Position numbers and translations under genes: made by a program
The notes under the pieces: model-generated
Seen by the model: the letters and a program-made list of their open reading frames with translations, nothing else
What the model was told of the DNA's origin: nothing
The model's database searches: none
In this document: positions 27,820 through 37,900 of the stretch, in pieces
Numbering within the stretch: position 1 is the stretch's first letter
How the letters are laid out: every line of letters begins with the position of its first letter
NCBI RefSeq assembly: GCF_019973615.1
Contig: NZ_AP024238.1
Coordinates: forward strand, 3,555,989 to 3,619,988
Reading direction: 5' to 3'
From: Rhodoferax lithotrophicus
GTDB taxonomy: Bacteria > Pseudomonadota > Gammaproteobacteria > Burkholderiales > Burkholderiaceae_C
Length of the DNA: 64,000 nt

Positions 27820-28704
27820 TCAAACCGTTGGCCGTTCAGGTGACAGTTCGGCAGCGGCTTTCTGATCCCGCTCAAACTGCCACTCGACCACCGATTTGAT
27901 CAATAAAGTGAGCAAGGCCAGCAGGGCCAGCAAGGACGCAACGGCAAAAGCGGCCACAGATTGGTATTCGTTGTACAAAATCTCCACATGTAATGGCAAG
28001 GTGTTGGTCTGCCCACGAATGTGCCCCGACACCACCGACACCGCACCAAACTCCCCCATGGCGCGGGCATTACACAAAATCACGCCATACACCAAGCCCC
28101 ACTTGATGTTGGGCAGCGTCACATGCCAGAAGGTTTGCCAGCCGGTGGCCCCCAGCACAATAGCCGCCTGCTCTTCGTCGGTGCCTTGCGCCTGCATCAG
28201 CGGAATCAGCTCTCTGGCAATGAACGGAAAGGTCACAAACACCGTGGCCAAAATGATGCCGGGCACGGCAAACACAATTTTGATGTTGTGTTCAGCCAGC
28301 CACGGGCCAATCCAGCCCTGCGCGCCAAACATCAGCACATAAATCAGGCCCGCCACCACTGGTGAGACTGAGAACGGCAGGTCAATCAGCGTGGTCAAAA
28401 AGGCTTTGCCCTTGAACTCGTATTTGGCCACGGCCCAAGCCGCCGCCACGCCAAACACCAGGTTCAGTGGCACGGCCACGGCGGCGGTGACCAGGGTCAG
28501 GCGAATCGCGCTCCAGGCATCGGGCTCACGCAGAGCCTCCAGCGCAGCGGGCAGACCTTTGCGCAGGGCTTCGGTGAACACCGCTGCCAGCGGTAACAGC
28601 AGAAAAAGGAAGACAAACCCCAGGGCCAGCCCAATCAGTGACCAGCGCACCCAGGTTGGCTCCGTGGTGCCCGCATAGGCGCTGCGAACGGTAGGCGTGC
28701 TCAT
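27820..28704 (-). CDS. cysW: Sulfate ABC transporter permease CysW
   Basis: Inner-membrane permease subunit (294 residues) with six predicted membrane segments. The cytoplasmic EAA-type loop that meets CysA is seen around [45 protein letters not shown] and [20 protein letters not shown] are typical of CysW. It overlaps cysT by ATGA. It transports sulfate or thiosulfate for cysteine synthesis. Confidence 0.96.
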   Translation of the reverse strand: MSTPTVRSAYAGTTEPTWVRWSLIGLALGFVFLFLLLPLAAVFTEALRKGLPAALEALREPDAWSAIRLTLVTAAVAVPLNLVFGVAAAWAVAKYEFKGKAFLTTLIDLPFSVSPVVAGLIYVLMFGAQGWIGPWLAEHNIKIVFAVPGIILATVFVTFPFIARELIPLMQAQGTDEEQAAIVLGATGWQTFWHVTLPNIKWGLVYGVILCNARAMGEFGAVSVVSGHIRGQTNTLPLHVEILYNEYQSVAAFAVASLLALLALLTLLIKSVVEWQFERDQKAAAELSPERPTV

Positions 28705-29582
28705 GATTTGCCCCCTGAGCGGCTGCGCTGCCAGCTTTGCAGTGCGTTGATGATCAACAGCAGCGCAAACGAGAACCCAAGCATCACCGTGGCTACCGCC
28801 GTCGCACCGGCGTAGTCGTATTGCTCCAGCTTGCCGATGATGATGAGGGGGGTGATTTCAGAAATCATGGGCATGTTGCCGGCGATAAAAATGACCGAAC
28901 CGTATTCCCCCACTGCACGAGCAAAAGCCATGGCAAAACCCGTCAGCAACGCGGGTGCAATGCTGGGAAAAATCACGTACCTGAAAGTCTGAAAACGGCT
29001 GGCACCCAGGCAGGTGGCGGCTTCTTCCAGCTCTTTCTCGGCATCTTCCAGCACCGGTTGGACGGTGCGCACCACAAAGGGCAGACCAATAAAAATCAGC
29101 GCAATCACGATGCCCTTGGGGTTAAAAGCCAGTTGAATACCCAGGGGCTCCAGGTACTGACCAATCCAGCCATTCCCCGCCAGCAACGCGGTGAGTGAAA
29201 TACCGGCTACCGCTGTAGGTAAGGCAAAAGGCAAATCCACCAGCGCGTCGATGATTTTTTTGCCTGGAAATTCATAACGCACCAGCACCCAGGCCAGCAG
29301 CAGCCCGGCAAACACGTTGACCATCGCGGCCAAAAAAGAAGAACCAAACGTCAACTTGTAAGAAGCCACCACACGCGGACTGGCCACCGCCGCCCAGAAC
29401 TCGGGCCAGGTCAAGGTGAAGGTTTTGAACAACAGGGCTGAAAGTGGGATGAGCACAATCAAGCTCAGGTAAAACAGCGTGTAACCCAGGGTGAGGCCAA
29501 AGCCCGGCAGCACCCGACGGGTTGGCCGCTTTGTGGGCGAGCCCAACGCCAGTGGTGCGGTAGATAAAACAGCAGAAGTCAT
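28701..29582 (-). CDS. cysT: Sulfate ABC transporter permease CysT (CysU)
   Basis: Partner permease of CysW (293 residues, about six membrane segments). The EAA-like loop is [23 protein letters not shown], and [30 protein letters not shown] is typical, here quoted in parts: [24 protein letters not shown] 4-base overlap joins it to cysW, and it follows sbp by about 65 bases on the same strand. Confidence 0.96.
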   Translation of the reverse strand: MTSAVLSTAPLALGSPTKRPTRRVLPGFGLTLGYTLFYLSLIVLIPLSALLFKTFTLTWPEFWAAVASPRVVASYKLTFGSSFLAAMVNVFAGLLLAWVLVRYEFPGKKIIDALVDLPFALPTAVAGISLTALLAGNGWIGQYLEPLGIQLAFNPKGIVIALIFIGLPFVVRTVQPVLEDAEKELEEAATCLGASRFQTFRYVIFPSIAPALLTGFAMAFARAVGEYGSVIFIAGNMPMISEITPLIIIGKLEQYDYAGATAVATVMLGFSFALLLIINALQSWQRSRSGGKS

Positions 29583-29648
29583 TGAATGGATTTCACTAAG
29601 AGGTCAGGCCAGGTGCCACTGCGGCATGGGGGCGTGTTGCTGATGCGC

Positions 29649-30647
29649 TTATTTCACGGTGTAAAGCTTGTCAAACTGGCCACCATCGTTGAAGTGCACC
29701 TTTTGTGCCTCCGTCAGCGAACCAAAATACTCACTCACCGCAAACAACTTCAGGGGTTTGAAGGTGCTGGCGTACTTGGCCAGGATCTTCTGGTTTTGTG
29801 GGCGAATGCCATGTTTGGCAGCAATTTCCTGCGCTTCATCCGAGTACAGGTAGTTCAGATAGGCTTTGGCCAGTTCTCCGGTGCCTTTTTTGGCCACAGT
29901 ACGCTCCACCACGGCCACCGGGTTCTCGGCAATGATGCTCACCGAGGGGTGCACCGCATCCACCTTGCCCGCACCAAATTCACGATCCACCGACACCACT
30001 TCAGACTCAAAGGTGATCAGCACGTCGCCAATGTTGCGCTGCAAGAAAATGGTGGTGGCATCACGCCCGCCTTTGGCCAGCACCGGCACATTCTTGAACA
30101 GTTTGCCTACAAACTCGGCGGCCTGTGCATCGCTGCCACCCGTCTGGCGCACATAGCCCCAGGCCGCCAGGTAGGCCATACGACCATTGCCACCGGTTTT
30201 GGGGTTGACCACAATCACTTTTACATCGGGGCGAATCAGGTCGTTCCAGTCCTTGATGCCTTTGGGGTTGCCGTTGCGGGTCAGGAACAGCATGGTCGAG
30301 GTGGTGGGTGCCGCGTTGTTGGGGAAGCGTTTGGCCCAGTCCGCGGCGACCACGCCACTTTTGGCCAGAAATTCCACATCAGTGGTGGTGTTCATGGTCA
30401 CCACATCCGCATCCAGGCCGTCATTCACCGCACGGGCCTGGGCACTGGAGCCACCGTGTGACTGGTCCACCTTGACATCTTTGCCAGTGGTTTTTTTGTA
30501 GTTGGCAACAAAAGCCAGGTTGACATCCTTGTAGAACTCGCGTGACACGTCATAAGAGGCATTCAGCAGTGTTTGAGCTGCTACAAATTGTGTAGCTGTC
30601 AGTGCAATACCAGCAAGCGCCAGAGTCACTTTTTGTTTAAATTTCAT
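29649..30647 (-). CDS. sbp: Periplasmic sulfate-binding protein
   Basis: Substrate-binding protein of the sulfate ABC importer (332 residues). The signal peptide ends FVAAQ and the mature start TLLNASYDVSREFYKDVN is the family signature; DQSHGGSSAQARAVNDGLDADVVTMN and GNGRMAYLAAWGY contribute to sulfate binding. Sbp and CysP are hard to separate by eye; sbp is preferred. The signal-peptide coding region matches a variant of the dispersed repeat, giving VTLALAGIALTATQF, and shares a 15-base identical stretch with the copy in tkt. Confidence 0.94.
   Translation of the reverse strand: MKFKQKVTLALAGIALTATQFVAAQTLLNASYDVSREFYKDVNLAFVANYKKTTGKDVKVDQSHGGSSAQARAVNDGLDADVVTMNTTTDVEFLAKSGVVAADWAKRFPNNAAPTTSTMLFLTRNGNPKGIKDWNDLIRPDVKVIVVNPKTGGNGRMAYLAAWGYVRQTGGSDAQAAEFVGKLFKNVPVLAKGGRDATTIFLQRNIGDVLITFESEVVSVDREFGAGKVDAVHPSVSIIAENPVAVVERTVAKKGTGELAKAYLNYLYSDEAQEIAAKHGIRPQNQKILAKYASTFKPLKLFAVSEYFGSLTEAQKVHFNDGGQFDKLYTVK
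30583..30634 (+). repeat. Dispersed palindromic repeat, copy 6 (sbp signal-peptide region)
   Basis: Plus strand: CAAATTGTGTAGCTGTCAGT, then GCAATACCAGCAAGC, then GCCAGAGTCACTTTTTG. The central GCAATACCAGCAAGC is identical to that of copy 10 in tkt. It is a diverged member, read from the opposite strand as the hydrophobic core of the Sbp signal peptide. Confidence 0.55.
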
Positions 30648-30712
30648 GAAAATTCCTTAGGTGTCAGAAAAAGGGGTGAAGGGATATGCCGAAATCGGGG
30701 ATTCAAGTGGCC

Positions 30713-31270
30713 TCAGGCCACCAGCAAGGCACCGGCCTGCGCACTGCCCACATCGGTGATCAGTGACTGCAGCAGCGCCAGACCCAGCGGCCAAGGGCCA
30801 AACCCGGCCTCCAGATTGATGTGGCCCGCGTCTTGCAGCCGCACAAATTCGCTGCCCCAGGCGCGTGCATAAGCTCCTGCGGTGCGTACCGGGCAAAAAG
30901 GATCGGTGTTGCTGGCGACGATGATGCTTCGATACGGCAGCCGCTGATAAGGCACCGGAGCAAAGTCGGCCAGCACACCACGCCGTTCGGGGTCAGCCGG
31001 GGCCACCAGCAATGCGGCGGCAATGTGTGCCGTAGCCTCTGGGGGTAAATGTGCCGTGGCAATACAACCCAGGCTGTGGGCAGCAATCACCACCGGTTTG
31101 GGTTGCGCCAGAATGGTTTGCGTGATGGAGGCTACCCAGGCTTGGCGCGCCGGGCTCACCCAGTCGTCTTGCGTGACCCGCACCGCACCCGGCAGTTGCT
31201 CCGCCCACAGGCTTTGCCAATGGCCGGGCGGTGAATCGCGCCAACCAGGAATGATGACGATGGAGACCAT
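30713..31270 (-). CDS. RBBP9/YdeN-family serine hydrolase
   Basis: A small alpha/beta-hydrolase (185 residues) of the RBBP9/YdeN family. IVIIPGWRDSPPGHWQSLWAE is the family N terminus; the nucleophile Ser lies in VIAAHSLGCIATAHL; a likely Asp is in SNTDPFCPV and the His in DAGHINLEAGFGPWPLG. The frame is open to 31315, but the family starts near MVSIVIIPGW at 31270; neither start has a clear ribosome site. The substrate is unknown. It is next to sbp on the same strand but has no evident role in sulfate transport. Confidence 0.88.
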   Translation of the reverse strand: MVSIVIIPGWRDSPPGHWQSLWAEQLPGAVRVTQDDWVSPARQAWVASITQTILAQPKPVVIAAHSLGCIATAHLPPEATAHIAAALLVAPADPERRGVLADFAPVPYQRLPYRSIIVASNTDPFCPVRTAGAYARAWGSEFVRLQDAGHINLEAGFGPWPLGLALLQSLITDVGSAQAGALLVA

Positions 31271-31373
31271 GATGAGAGGTATTTTTTTGCGGTGATTCTT
31301 TGAAGGAATGCCCATTGTGTGATGGGTTTTTTAAAACTCAAACTATTTATTTCTAATTTGCTTAGCTTGATAT

Positions 31374-31869
31374 TTGTATATTGAATTGCCTAAAAAGAAT
31401 GTTTTTGGGACATCCCTATACGGCAAGCGAATCGCTCGGCCATGCTGTGCCCAAGACATCCACCGTCTCATCCAGGCAGCTCCAACCCAAAGTGGGGCCT
31501 ATCTGCTCGACATGGCTGCCAGCAATCCACACCTCAAGGCCGTGCGCTTAAGCCGAAATTTTGGCAAAGAAGCCGCATTAACCGCCGATCAGCCCTTTTG
31601 AAATTCCTGAGGATACGGGTGACTTTCGTTTGATGAGCCGGCGTGCGGTCAACGCCCTGAACAAGCTGCCCGAACGTAATCGCTACATGAAAGGCCTGTT
31701 TGCCTGGGTGGGTTTCCCAACCCAGTTGGCAGCGCCCTCCTCTCAGGCCTCTGCCGTGTTCCTGGCCATGCCCCGAAAAGACTGGGACATGGTGTCCCAG
31801 ACATTCAACACCCCCTTGCCACGACTTTTTGAAAGCCGTGAACACGTGCTGACGGTAATCCGCCACTGA
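31374..31869 (+). pseudogene. Remnant of a GtrB/DPM1-type glycosyltransferase
   Basis: Two short frames together preserve pieces of a polyprenyl-phosphate glycosyltransferase. The first (to about 31601) has [21 protein letters not shown], the segment after the first DxD region; the second (from about 31596) has [20 protein letters not shown], then [20 protein letters not shown], from the later part of the catalytic domain. The ~100 residues between, with the DAD and metal-binding region, are missing, as are the N-terminal strand and the membrane segments. After WVGFPTQ the similarity stops. It is an internally deleted, truncated gene. Confidence 0.78.
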
Positions 31870-31944
31870 GACACATCACCTGTCACGCGCCTCAAACTGC
31901 AGGCAGCTGGACTCCAGCCACCTGATAAGGGAATCAAAACCGCT

Positions 31945-33240
31945 TCAAACGGCATCCAGTGCTTGTGTCAGATCGGCCAGCAAGTCGTCAATGTGCTCGA
32001 TACCCACCGACAAACGCACCGCGTCTTCAGGGATACCGGCCTTGGCCAGCTCTTCAGGCGACAACTGGCGATGGGTGGTCGAAGCCGGATGCGTGGCCAG
32101 GGATTTGGCATCGCCAATGTTGACCAGCCGCGTGAACAGCTTGAGCGCATCCAGAAACGCCGCCCCGGCCTTGCGGCCTTCACCCGGTGCCGACTTCACC
32201 CCAAAGGTGAACAAGCCCGAAGCCTTGCCGCCCAGGTATTTCTGCGCCAGCGCGTAGTCCGGGTGGCTGGGCAAGCCAGCGTAGCTGACCCACGACACCT
32301 TGGGGTGGTTTTGCAGGAACTGGGCCGCCTTGAGGGTGTTGTCGTTGATGCGGTCCATGCGTAACGCCAGGGTCTCGATACCTTGCAGAATCAGGAAAGC
32401 GTTGAACGGCGACAACGTGGCCCCGGTGTTGCGCAGCGGCACCACACGGGCACGGCCAATGTAGGCCGCAGGCCCAAGCGCTTCGGTGTAGACCACGCCG
32501 TGGTAGCTTTGGTCTGGCTCATTCAGGCGTTTGAACTTGGCCTTGTGCTCGGCCCAAGGGAATTTGCCGGAGTCGATGATGGCCCCACCCAGGCTGTTGC
32601 CGTGGCCGCCGAGATATTTGGTGAGAGACTGCACCACGATGTCAGCGCCGTGCTCAATCGGGCGCAACAGGTAAGGTGTGGCCACGGTGTTGTCCACAAT
32701 CAGCGGCACGCCATGGCGGTGGGCCACTTCGGCAATCGCGGCAATGTCGGTCACCCGGCCTTGTGGGTTGCTGATGGATTCGATGAACACCGCCTTGGTT
32801 TTGTCGTCAATCAGAGCCGACAGCGCGGCCAGATCACTGGTGTCGACAAAACGCACCTGAATACCCGAGAGCGGGAAGGTGTGGGCAAACAGGTTGTAGG
32901 TGCCGCCATACAGCGCGCTGCTGGCCACAATGTTGTCACCCACCTCGGCAATGGTCTGAATGGCATAGGTCACCGCAGCCGAACCGGATGCCAGTGCCAG
33001 CGCGGCAATGCCGCCTTCCAGCGCCGCGATGCGTTGTTCCAGCACGTCATTGGTGGGGTTCATGATGCGGGTGTAGATGTTGCCTGGCACCTTCAGGTCA
33101 AACAAATCCGCGCCGTGCTGGGCGCTGTCAAAGGCATAGGCCACGGTCTGGTAGATCGGCACCGCCACCGATTTGGTGGTGGGGTCCGGGCTGTAGCCCG
33201 CGTGAACCGATTTGGTTTCAAATTTCCAGGATGCTGACAT
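31945..33240 (-). CDS. metY: O-acetylhomoserine sulfhydrylase (aminocarboxypropyltransferase)
   Basis: PLP enzyme of the Cys/Met metabolism family (431 residues) that makes homocysteine from O-acetylhomoserine and sulfide. The PLP lysine is in QSLTKYLGGHGNSLGGAIID; VPIYQTVAYAFDSAQHGADLF at the N terminus and LVNIGDAKSLATHPASTTHRQ near the end are typical of the long MetY type. The ATG at 33240 has AAGGAG five bases upstream; the in-frame TTG one codon earlier is rejected. It stands alone, with a copy of the dispersed repeat about 50 bases upstream. It fits the sulfur-assimilation role of the nearby sulfate transporter. Confidence 0.95.
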   Translation of the reverse strand: MSASWKFETKSVHAGYSPDPTTKSVAVPIYQTVAYAFDSAQHGADLFDLKVPGNIYTRIMNPTNDVLEQRIAALEGGIAALALASGSAAVTYAIQTIAEVGDNIVASSALYGGTYNLFAHTFPLSGIQVRFVDTSDLAALSALIDDKTKAVFIESISNPQGRVTDIAAIAEVAHRHGVPLIVDNTVATPYLLRPIEHGADIVVQSLTKYLGGHGNSLGGAIIDSGKFPWAEHKAKFKRLNEPDQSYHGVVYTEALGPAAYIGRARVVPLRNTGATLSPFNAFLILQGIETLALRMDRINDNTLKAAQFLQNHPKVSWVSYAGLPSHPDYALAQKYLGGKASGLFTFGVKSAPGEGRKAGAAFLDALKLFTRLVNIGDAKSLATHPASTTHRQLSPEELAKAGIPEDAVRLSVGIEHIDDLLADLTQALDAV

Positions 33241-33289
33241 CAAAACTCCTTGTTGAACGGTGTTTAAAAAGAACGAACCGATATATAAA

Positions 33290-33343
33290 TTAAAAATTGA
33301 TAGCAGTCTACGCTTGATGGATAAGCCCTAGGCATCCAAAACA
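33290..33343 (+). repeat. Dispersed palindromic repeat, copy 7 (upstream of metY)
   Basis: Reads AAAATTGATAGCAGTCTACG, then CTTGATGGATAAG, then CCCTAGGCATCCAAAAC, matching the family with a small internal change. It lies in the 275-base gap between metY and the cupin gene; the rest of the gap shows nothing else that I recognise. Confidence 0.75.
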
Positions 33344-33515
33344 TTACTAACTTATCAACACTTGTTGTGTCCCCAAAATTCTGCAATACCGTCTTGCCAG
33401 GTATCCGTCCAATTCTGGATTGAACAACTTTAACCGGACAACACTTCTGCTCCAACAACTTATAAGTACATTGCAAACAATAAAAATGTCTATCAAAACC
33501 TCGTGGCGTGTACGC

Positions 33516-33914
33516 TCATACACACGAAGCCTCCCAGAGGCCAGGCACTTTGACCGCCTCCTCTTCGCCGGGCCACGGTGGCATGGTGATGCCGATGGCC
33601 GCAACCTGCTCGTGCAGGCTGGCGCGAAATTGGAAATGTGTGCCCAACGGAATGGTGAGGCAAACCCCTGGTTCAAGGGCAACAACTTCCTCGCGCTCCT
33701 TCTGCTTGCGCCACATCTCGCCTTTGCCAGAAACCACGAACCAGATTTCTTCCACCGTGCGGTGTGTGACGGCTTGGGCCACTTGACCCGCAGCCAGTTC
33801 AAAATGGGCCATGCCGCCACCGGTCAGGCCAAGAAGAATACGCACGTCCGAGCCATCGGGCGCAATGACGCTGGGTTCTACCGGTAAATGCATGGATTGG
33901 AATGGATGGTTCAT
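33516..33914 (-). CDS. Cupin-domain protein
   Basis: A single-domain cupin of 132 residues. The two cupin motifs are visible: an H-T-x-E-E motif in AVTHRTVEEIWFVVSGKGEM and the second at GVCLTIPLGTHFQF. The first motif has only one His and two Glu, and the second has one His, so metal binding is likely but the enzyme activity cannot be told. The start at 33914 has GAGGGA upstream. Neighbours give no functional clue. Confidence 0.82.
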   Translation of the reverse strand: MNHPFQSMHLPVEPSVIAPDGSDVRILLGLTGGGMAHFELAAGQVAQAVTHRTVEEIWFVVSGKGEMWRKQKEREEVVALEPGVCLTIPLGTHFQFRASLHEQVAAIGITMPPWPGEEEAVKVPGLWEASCV

Positions 33915-33953
33915 GTTGGTCGTTCCCTCGTTTCATCAAAATTGGCCAAAGCC

Positions 33954-34601
33954 TCACACCGCCTCATCGGTATCCACTGAGGCCTTCTTGTCAAACACAA
34001 CCCGCGCCGTGACAGACACCAACACAGCGCTGGGGGCAAACCGGCGAAGCGCAGCCTGAATGGTCGACGCCTGCCCACGCGGGAAATTTCCAAGCACAAA
34101 GGGTCTTCTCGCCCCCGATAGGCTGATGCCAGCCTTGACCAGCTTGTACCAACTGGCTGAACCAAAGGCCTCCATGGGCAGAAAAATCACCACACTGCGC
34201 CAGAGATACGAGGTTTCGTCCGACTCGATGATGCGCAACTTTTCTGCCAGAACAATGTCCTCAATGTCGCCCCACGGGTACAACCGGGGTTCAGCCCCCA
34301 GATTGGGCGAAAGCGTGATGCCCTGGGCATCTGCAACCAGGATGTGCAGCCCATCGTCAGCCATCATCTGCCGGGCTTGGCCGGGCAAGCGCACCAGAAC
34401 AGCCAGCCCCGCAAGCACAAAAACACCACAAAAAACCCTGAAAAATGGCCGGGACTCTCCCACGTGGTCGGCCATCAAACCGTAGAAACCAACGCCAAAA
34501 GCCACACAAACCAGCCCCATCAACAACCCCAGCGCCAGAGTCCCCCACTTCTCGCGGTAGATGATGAGCGCGTTGGGCGTGGTCTTGTAGCGAACTTGCA
34601 T
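33954..34601 (-). CDS. Membrane protein of unknown function with two transmembrane segments
   Basis: A 215-residue protein with two membrane segments near the N terminus (LALGLLMGLVCVAFGVGFYGL and VFCGVFVLAGLAVLVRL) and a soluble C-terminal half of beta-rich character (GITLSPNLGAEPRLYPWGDIE, FVLGNFPRGQAST). The layout resembles bacterial membrane proteins with a PH-like or YcxB-like cytoplasmic domain, but I cannot assign it. A 28-residue Cys-containing reading frame overlapping a terminator hairpin ends seven bases before its start, so its expression may be controlled by attenuation. Confidence 0.75.
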   Translation of the reverse strand: MQVRYKTTPNALIIYREKWGTLALGLLMGLVCVAFGVGFYGLMADHVGESRPFFRVFCGVFVLAGLAVLVRLPGQARQMMADDGLHILVADAQGITLSPNLGAEPRLYPWGDIEDIVLAEKLRIIESDETSYLWRSVVIFLPMEAFGSASWYKLVKAGISLSGARRPFVLGNFPRGQASTIQAALRRFAPSAVLVSVTARVVFDKKASVDTDEAV

Positions 34602-34608
34602 AAGGCAC

Positions 34609-34695
34609 CTATGGGCGGATCAAAAAACCAGCCATCCGGGGCACTCGCCCGGATGGCAGGGAACAACGGCAGCACACATCGTACCCGTCATTCAT
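34609..34695 (-). CDS. Possible Cys-containing leader peptide
   Basis: A 28-codon frame starting ATG-AAT-GAC, encoding MNDGYDVCCRCSLPSGRVPR followed by MAGFLIRP, with GGAGGGG upstream. Three of its codons 8-11 are Cys, directly before the first arm of a terminator hairpin that lies inside the frame. The stop TAG is seven bases from the start of the membrane-protein gene. Such geometry is that of a leader peptide, but the reading frame is short and could be chance. Confidence 0.35.
   Translation of the reverse strand: MNDGYDVCCRCSLPSGRVPRMAGFLIRP
34625..34657 (-). terminator. Terminator-like hairpin upstream of the membrane-protein gene
   Basis: GCCATCCGGG and CCCGGATGGC form a perfect 10-base stem with a 7-base loop; on the minus strand it is followed by TGGTTTTTTG. 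No gene precedes it on that strand, since the GGDEF-EAL gene starts divergently at 34904, so it would end only a leader transcript of the gene downstream. This suggests an attenuator. Confidence 0.65.
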
Positions 34696-34903
34696 CCTGA
34701 AAATACCCCTCCGGCATAGCGTGAATTGTGCAGGCGGGGTTGGCCTGATGCAACGCACATCCAGGCAACTGGAGCTTGCGTAGCCATGATCAAACTCGGG
34801 ATTTTGCCCGTCATCGTCACCCCTACAATGCAAGAAAAAATCGTTTTTACAGCAACCATCCCTTTACTTGCTACGTCGAAACGAACATGATGGCGAACCC
34901 CCA

Positions 34904-37900
34904 ATGAACTTCAACTTCATTCACCGTCAGTCACTCAAAACAAGACTCACCCTCTTCACACTTGTCATTTTCCTGATTGGCATCTGGATGCTGGCGTTGT
35001 ACACCACACGGATACTGCGCGACGATATGCAGCGTTTGCTGGGTGAACAACAATTTGCGACGGTGTCGCTGGTCGCAGACAAAATCAATGAAGAATTAAA
35101 CGACCGCATCAAAGCCCTGAAACTGGTGGCGGCTGACATTGACCAAACCACATGGGGCGACCCGGGTGCTTTGCATGTCACGCTGGGGCAAAGGCCTTAC
35201 CTTCAAGACCTGTTTAATGCTGGTGTCATTGTCGTCAACATGGAGGGCACGGCGATTGCAGAAATTCCTTCCTCCGCAAACCGGGTGGGAGTCAATTACC
35301 TTGAAGTCGACTCCATTCAAGCTGCGCTCAAAGAGGGCCAATCAAGCATCAGCAAACCGGTCATTGGTAAAACCCTCAAAACCCCGGTATTCAATATCGC
35401 GGAGCCGATCCGGGATGCACAGGGCCAGGTGATTGGAGCCATGTTTGGTGTGATTAACCTGAGCAAGCCCAATTTTCTGGACAAAATCGTCAAGACTCGC
35501 TACGGCAAGTCGGGGGGCTATTTGCTGACATCGCCGCAACACAAGCTGTTCATCACCGGCACCGACAAAACCCGCATCATGCAGCCGACACCAGCACTTG
35601 GTGTCAACCCCCTGTTTGACCGTTGTATGCAGGGTTTTGAGGGTTATGGTGTGGGGGTCAGTTCCCGCGGGATAGAAGAACTCGCCGCCGTCAAAGGCAT
35701 CGCCGCATCTGGCTGGTTTTTGGCCATCATTCTGCCCACGGTCGAAGCCTTTGCACCGGTTCACGACCTGCAGCAACACATGCTGTTGGCCACCTTGGTG
35801 CTGACGCTGCTGGCAGGTAGCCTTATCTGGTGGATGACATCCTGGATGCTCAAACGCCAGTTCGAGCCCATGCTGCAAGCCGCACGAACGCTGGACGTGC
35901 TGTCCAGCAGCGGCCAGCCCGCTGTGCCGCTGCCGATTCACCGAAGTGATGAAATCGGTGAACTCATTGTCAGTTTCAACAAACTGCTGCTGTCCATCAA
36001 CCATCGTGAAAATTTTCTCAAGCAAATTTTCGACACCTCCAGTGTGGCCATTTTCCTGGTAGATACACAAGGGCGCATCTCGCTCGCCAACCAACGCATG
36101 GCAGAGATGTTCAAATGCTCGGTGGATGACCTGCAGGGGCAGGAATACGTGACACTTCTGAACCCCTCCGTGCGTGACAGTGGTCGGCAAAACATGCTTG
36201 ACTTGCTGAGCAGCAAAGTTCCGCTGGTGGCGGTGGACCGGACTTATTGGCGCCGCGATCAATCTGAATTCTGGGGCCATCTGACGGGCAAACGCTTTAT
36301 TGACATCGATGGCAACGAGCGCGGCCTGATTGGTGTGATTGTGGACATCAACGAGCGTAAACAAGCCGAAGAAAAACTCTATTTGGCCGCCATTGTTTTC
36401 ACCCATGCCCGTGAAGGCATCCTGATCACCAACGCGGATGGCAGCATTCTTGATGTCAACCAAGCCTTCACACGCATCACCGGTTACGAGCGCGCCGACG
36501 TGCTGGGCCAAAACCCGCGCATCCTGAATTCCGGTCGGCAGGGCAAAGATTTTTACCTCAGCATGTGGCAGCAGTTGCTGGAGAATGGTCACTTCTACGG
36601 CGAGGTCTGGAACCGGCGTCAAAACGGTGAGGTGTACGCCGAGATGCTGACCATCAGCGCCGTGCGTGATGCCCAAGGTCAGACACGTCAATATGTCGCC
36701 CTGTTCTCCGACATCACCTCGCTGAAAGAGCATCAAAACCAGCTTGAACACATCGCCCATTACGATGCGTTGACCAATCTGCCCAACCGCGTGCTGCTGG
36801 GCGACCGCTTGCACCAGGCCATGACCCATGCCCAACGACGCGGACAACTGCTGGCCGTGGTTTACCTTGATCTGGACGGATTCAAAACCATCAACGACCG
36901 CCACGGACATGAAACCGGTGACCAGTTGTTGATTGCCCTGTCCAGCCGCATGAATCTGGCCCTGCGCGAGGGCGACACCCTGGCCCGTCTGGGAGGAGAT
37001 GAGTTTGTCGCCGTCTTGATCGACATGCCGGACATTGCCGCCAGCGTTCCGGTGCTCACCCGGCTGCTGACGGCCACAGCCCAGCCAATGTATGTGGGCG
37101 ACCAAATGCTTCAGGTATCAGCCAGCCTGGGGGTCACCTTCTATCCGCAGGCAGAAGAAGTGGATGCAGACCTGCTGCTGCGCCAAGCCGATCAGGCCAT
37201 GTACCAGGCCAAGCTGGCCGGCAAAAACCGCTACCAGATTTTTGATGCCGAGCAGGACCGCAACGTCCGAGGCCACCACGAGAGCCTGGAGCGTATCCGT
37301 GATGCCCTGACGGCCAACGAATTTGTGCTGCATTACCAACCCAAGGTGAATATGCGCACCGGAGAGATCATGGGTGTAGAGGCCTTGATTCGCTGGCAAC
37401 ACCCGGAAAAAGGCCTCTTGCCACCCGCCGTGTTTCTGCCTGTGATCGAAGATCACCAGCTGGCGATCCCTGTTGGTGAATGGGTGATCAACACGGCGCT
37501 GACGCAAATGGAAGTATGGCAAACGACCGGACTGGACATCCACGTCAGTGTCAATATCAGTGCCCGCCATTTGCAGCGGGAAGACTTTGTTGAGCGTCTC
37601 AGCGACATACTGGCGCAGCATCCCAACGTTGCGCCATCACGTTTTGGCATGGAGGTACTCGAAACCAGTGCGCTGGAAGATCTGGCGCATGCCTCCCGGG
37701 TCATTGAAGCCTGCCAGAAAATCGGGGTCATGTTTGCGCTGGACGATTTTGGTACCGGCTATTCCTCCCTGACCTATCTGAAACGACTGCCCGTCAAGCT
37801 GCTCAAGATCGACCAGAGCTTTGTGCGTGACATGCTCGACGACCCGGACGACCTGGCCATTCTGGTGGGCGTGACCGGCTTGGCCAATGCGTTTCGCCGA

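Noticed and set aside
27425..27823. Open frames of 86 and 132 codons in the cysW-cysA gap
   Set aside because: They run through the inverted-repeat arms, have Pro/Arg-rich composition, and no ribosome site; they are better explained by the repeat element.
35342..37105. A 587-codon open frame on the minus strand opposite the GGDEF-EAL gene
   Set aside because: Antisense shadow with Gln/His/Val-rich composition and no recognisable motif; the sense strand has intact domains.
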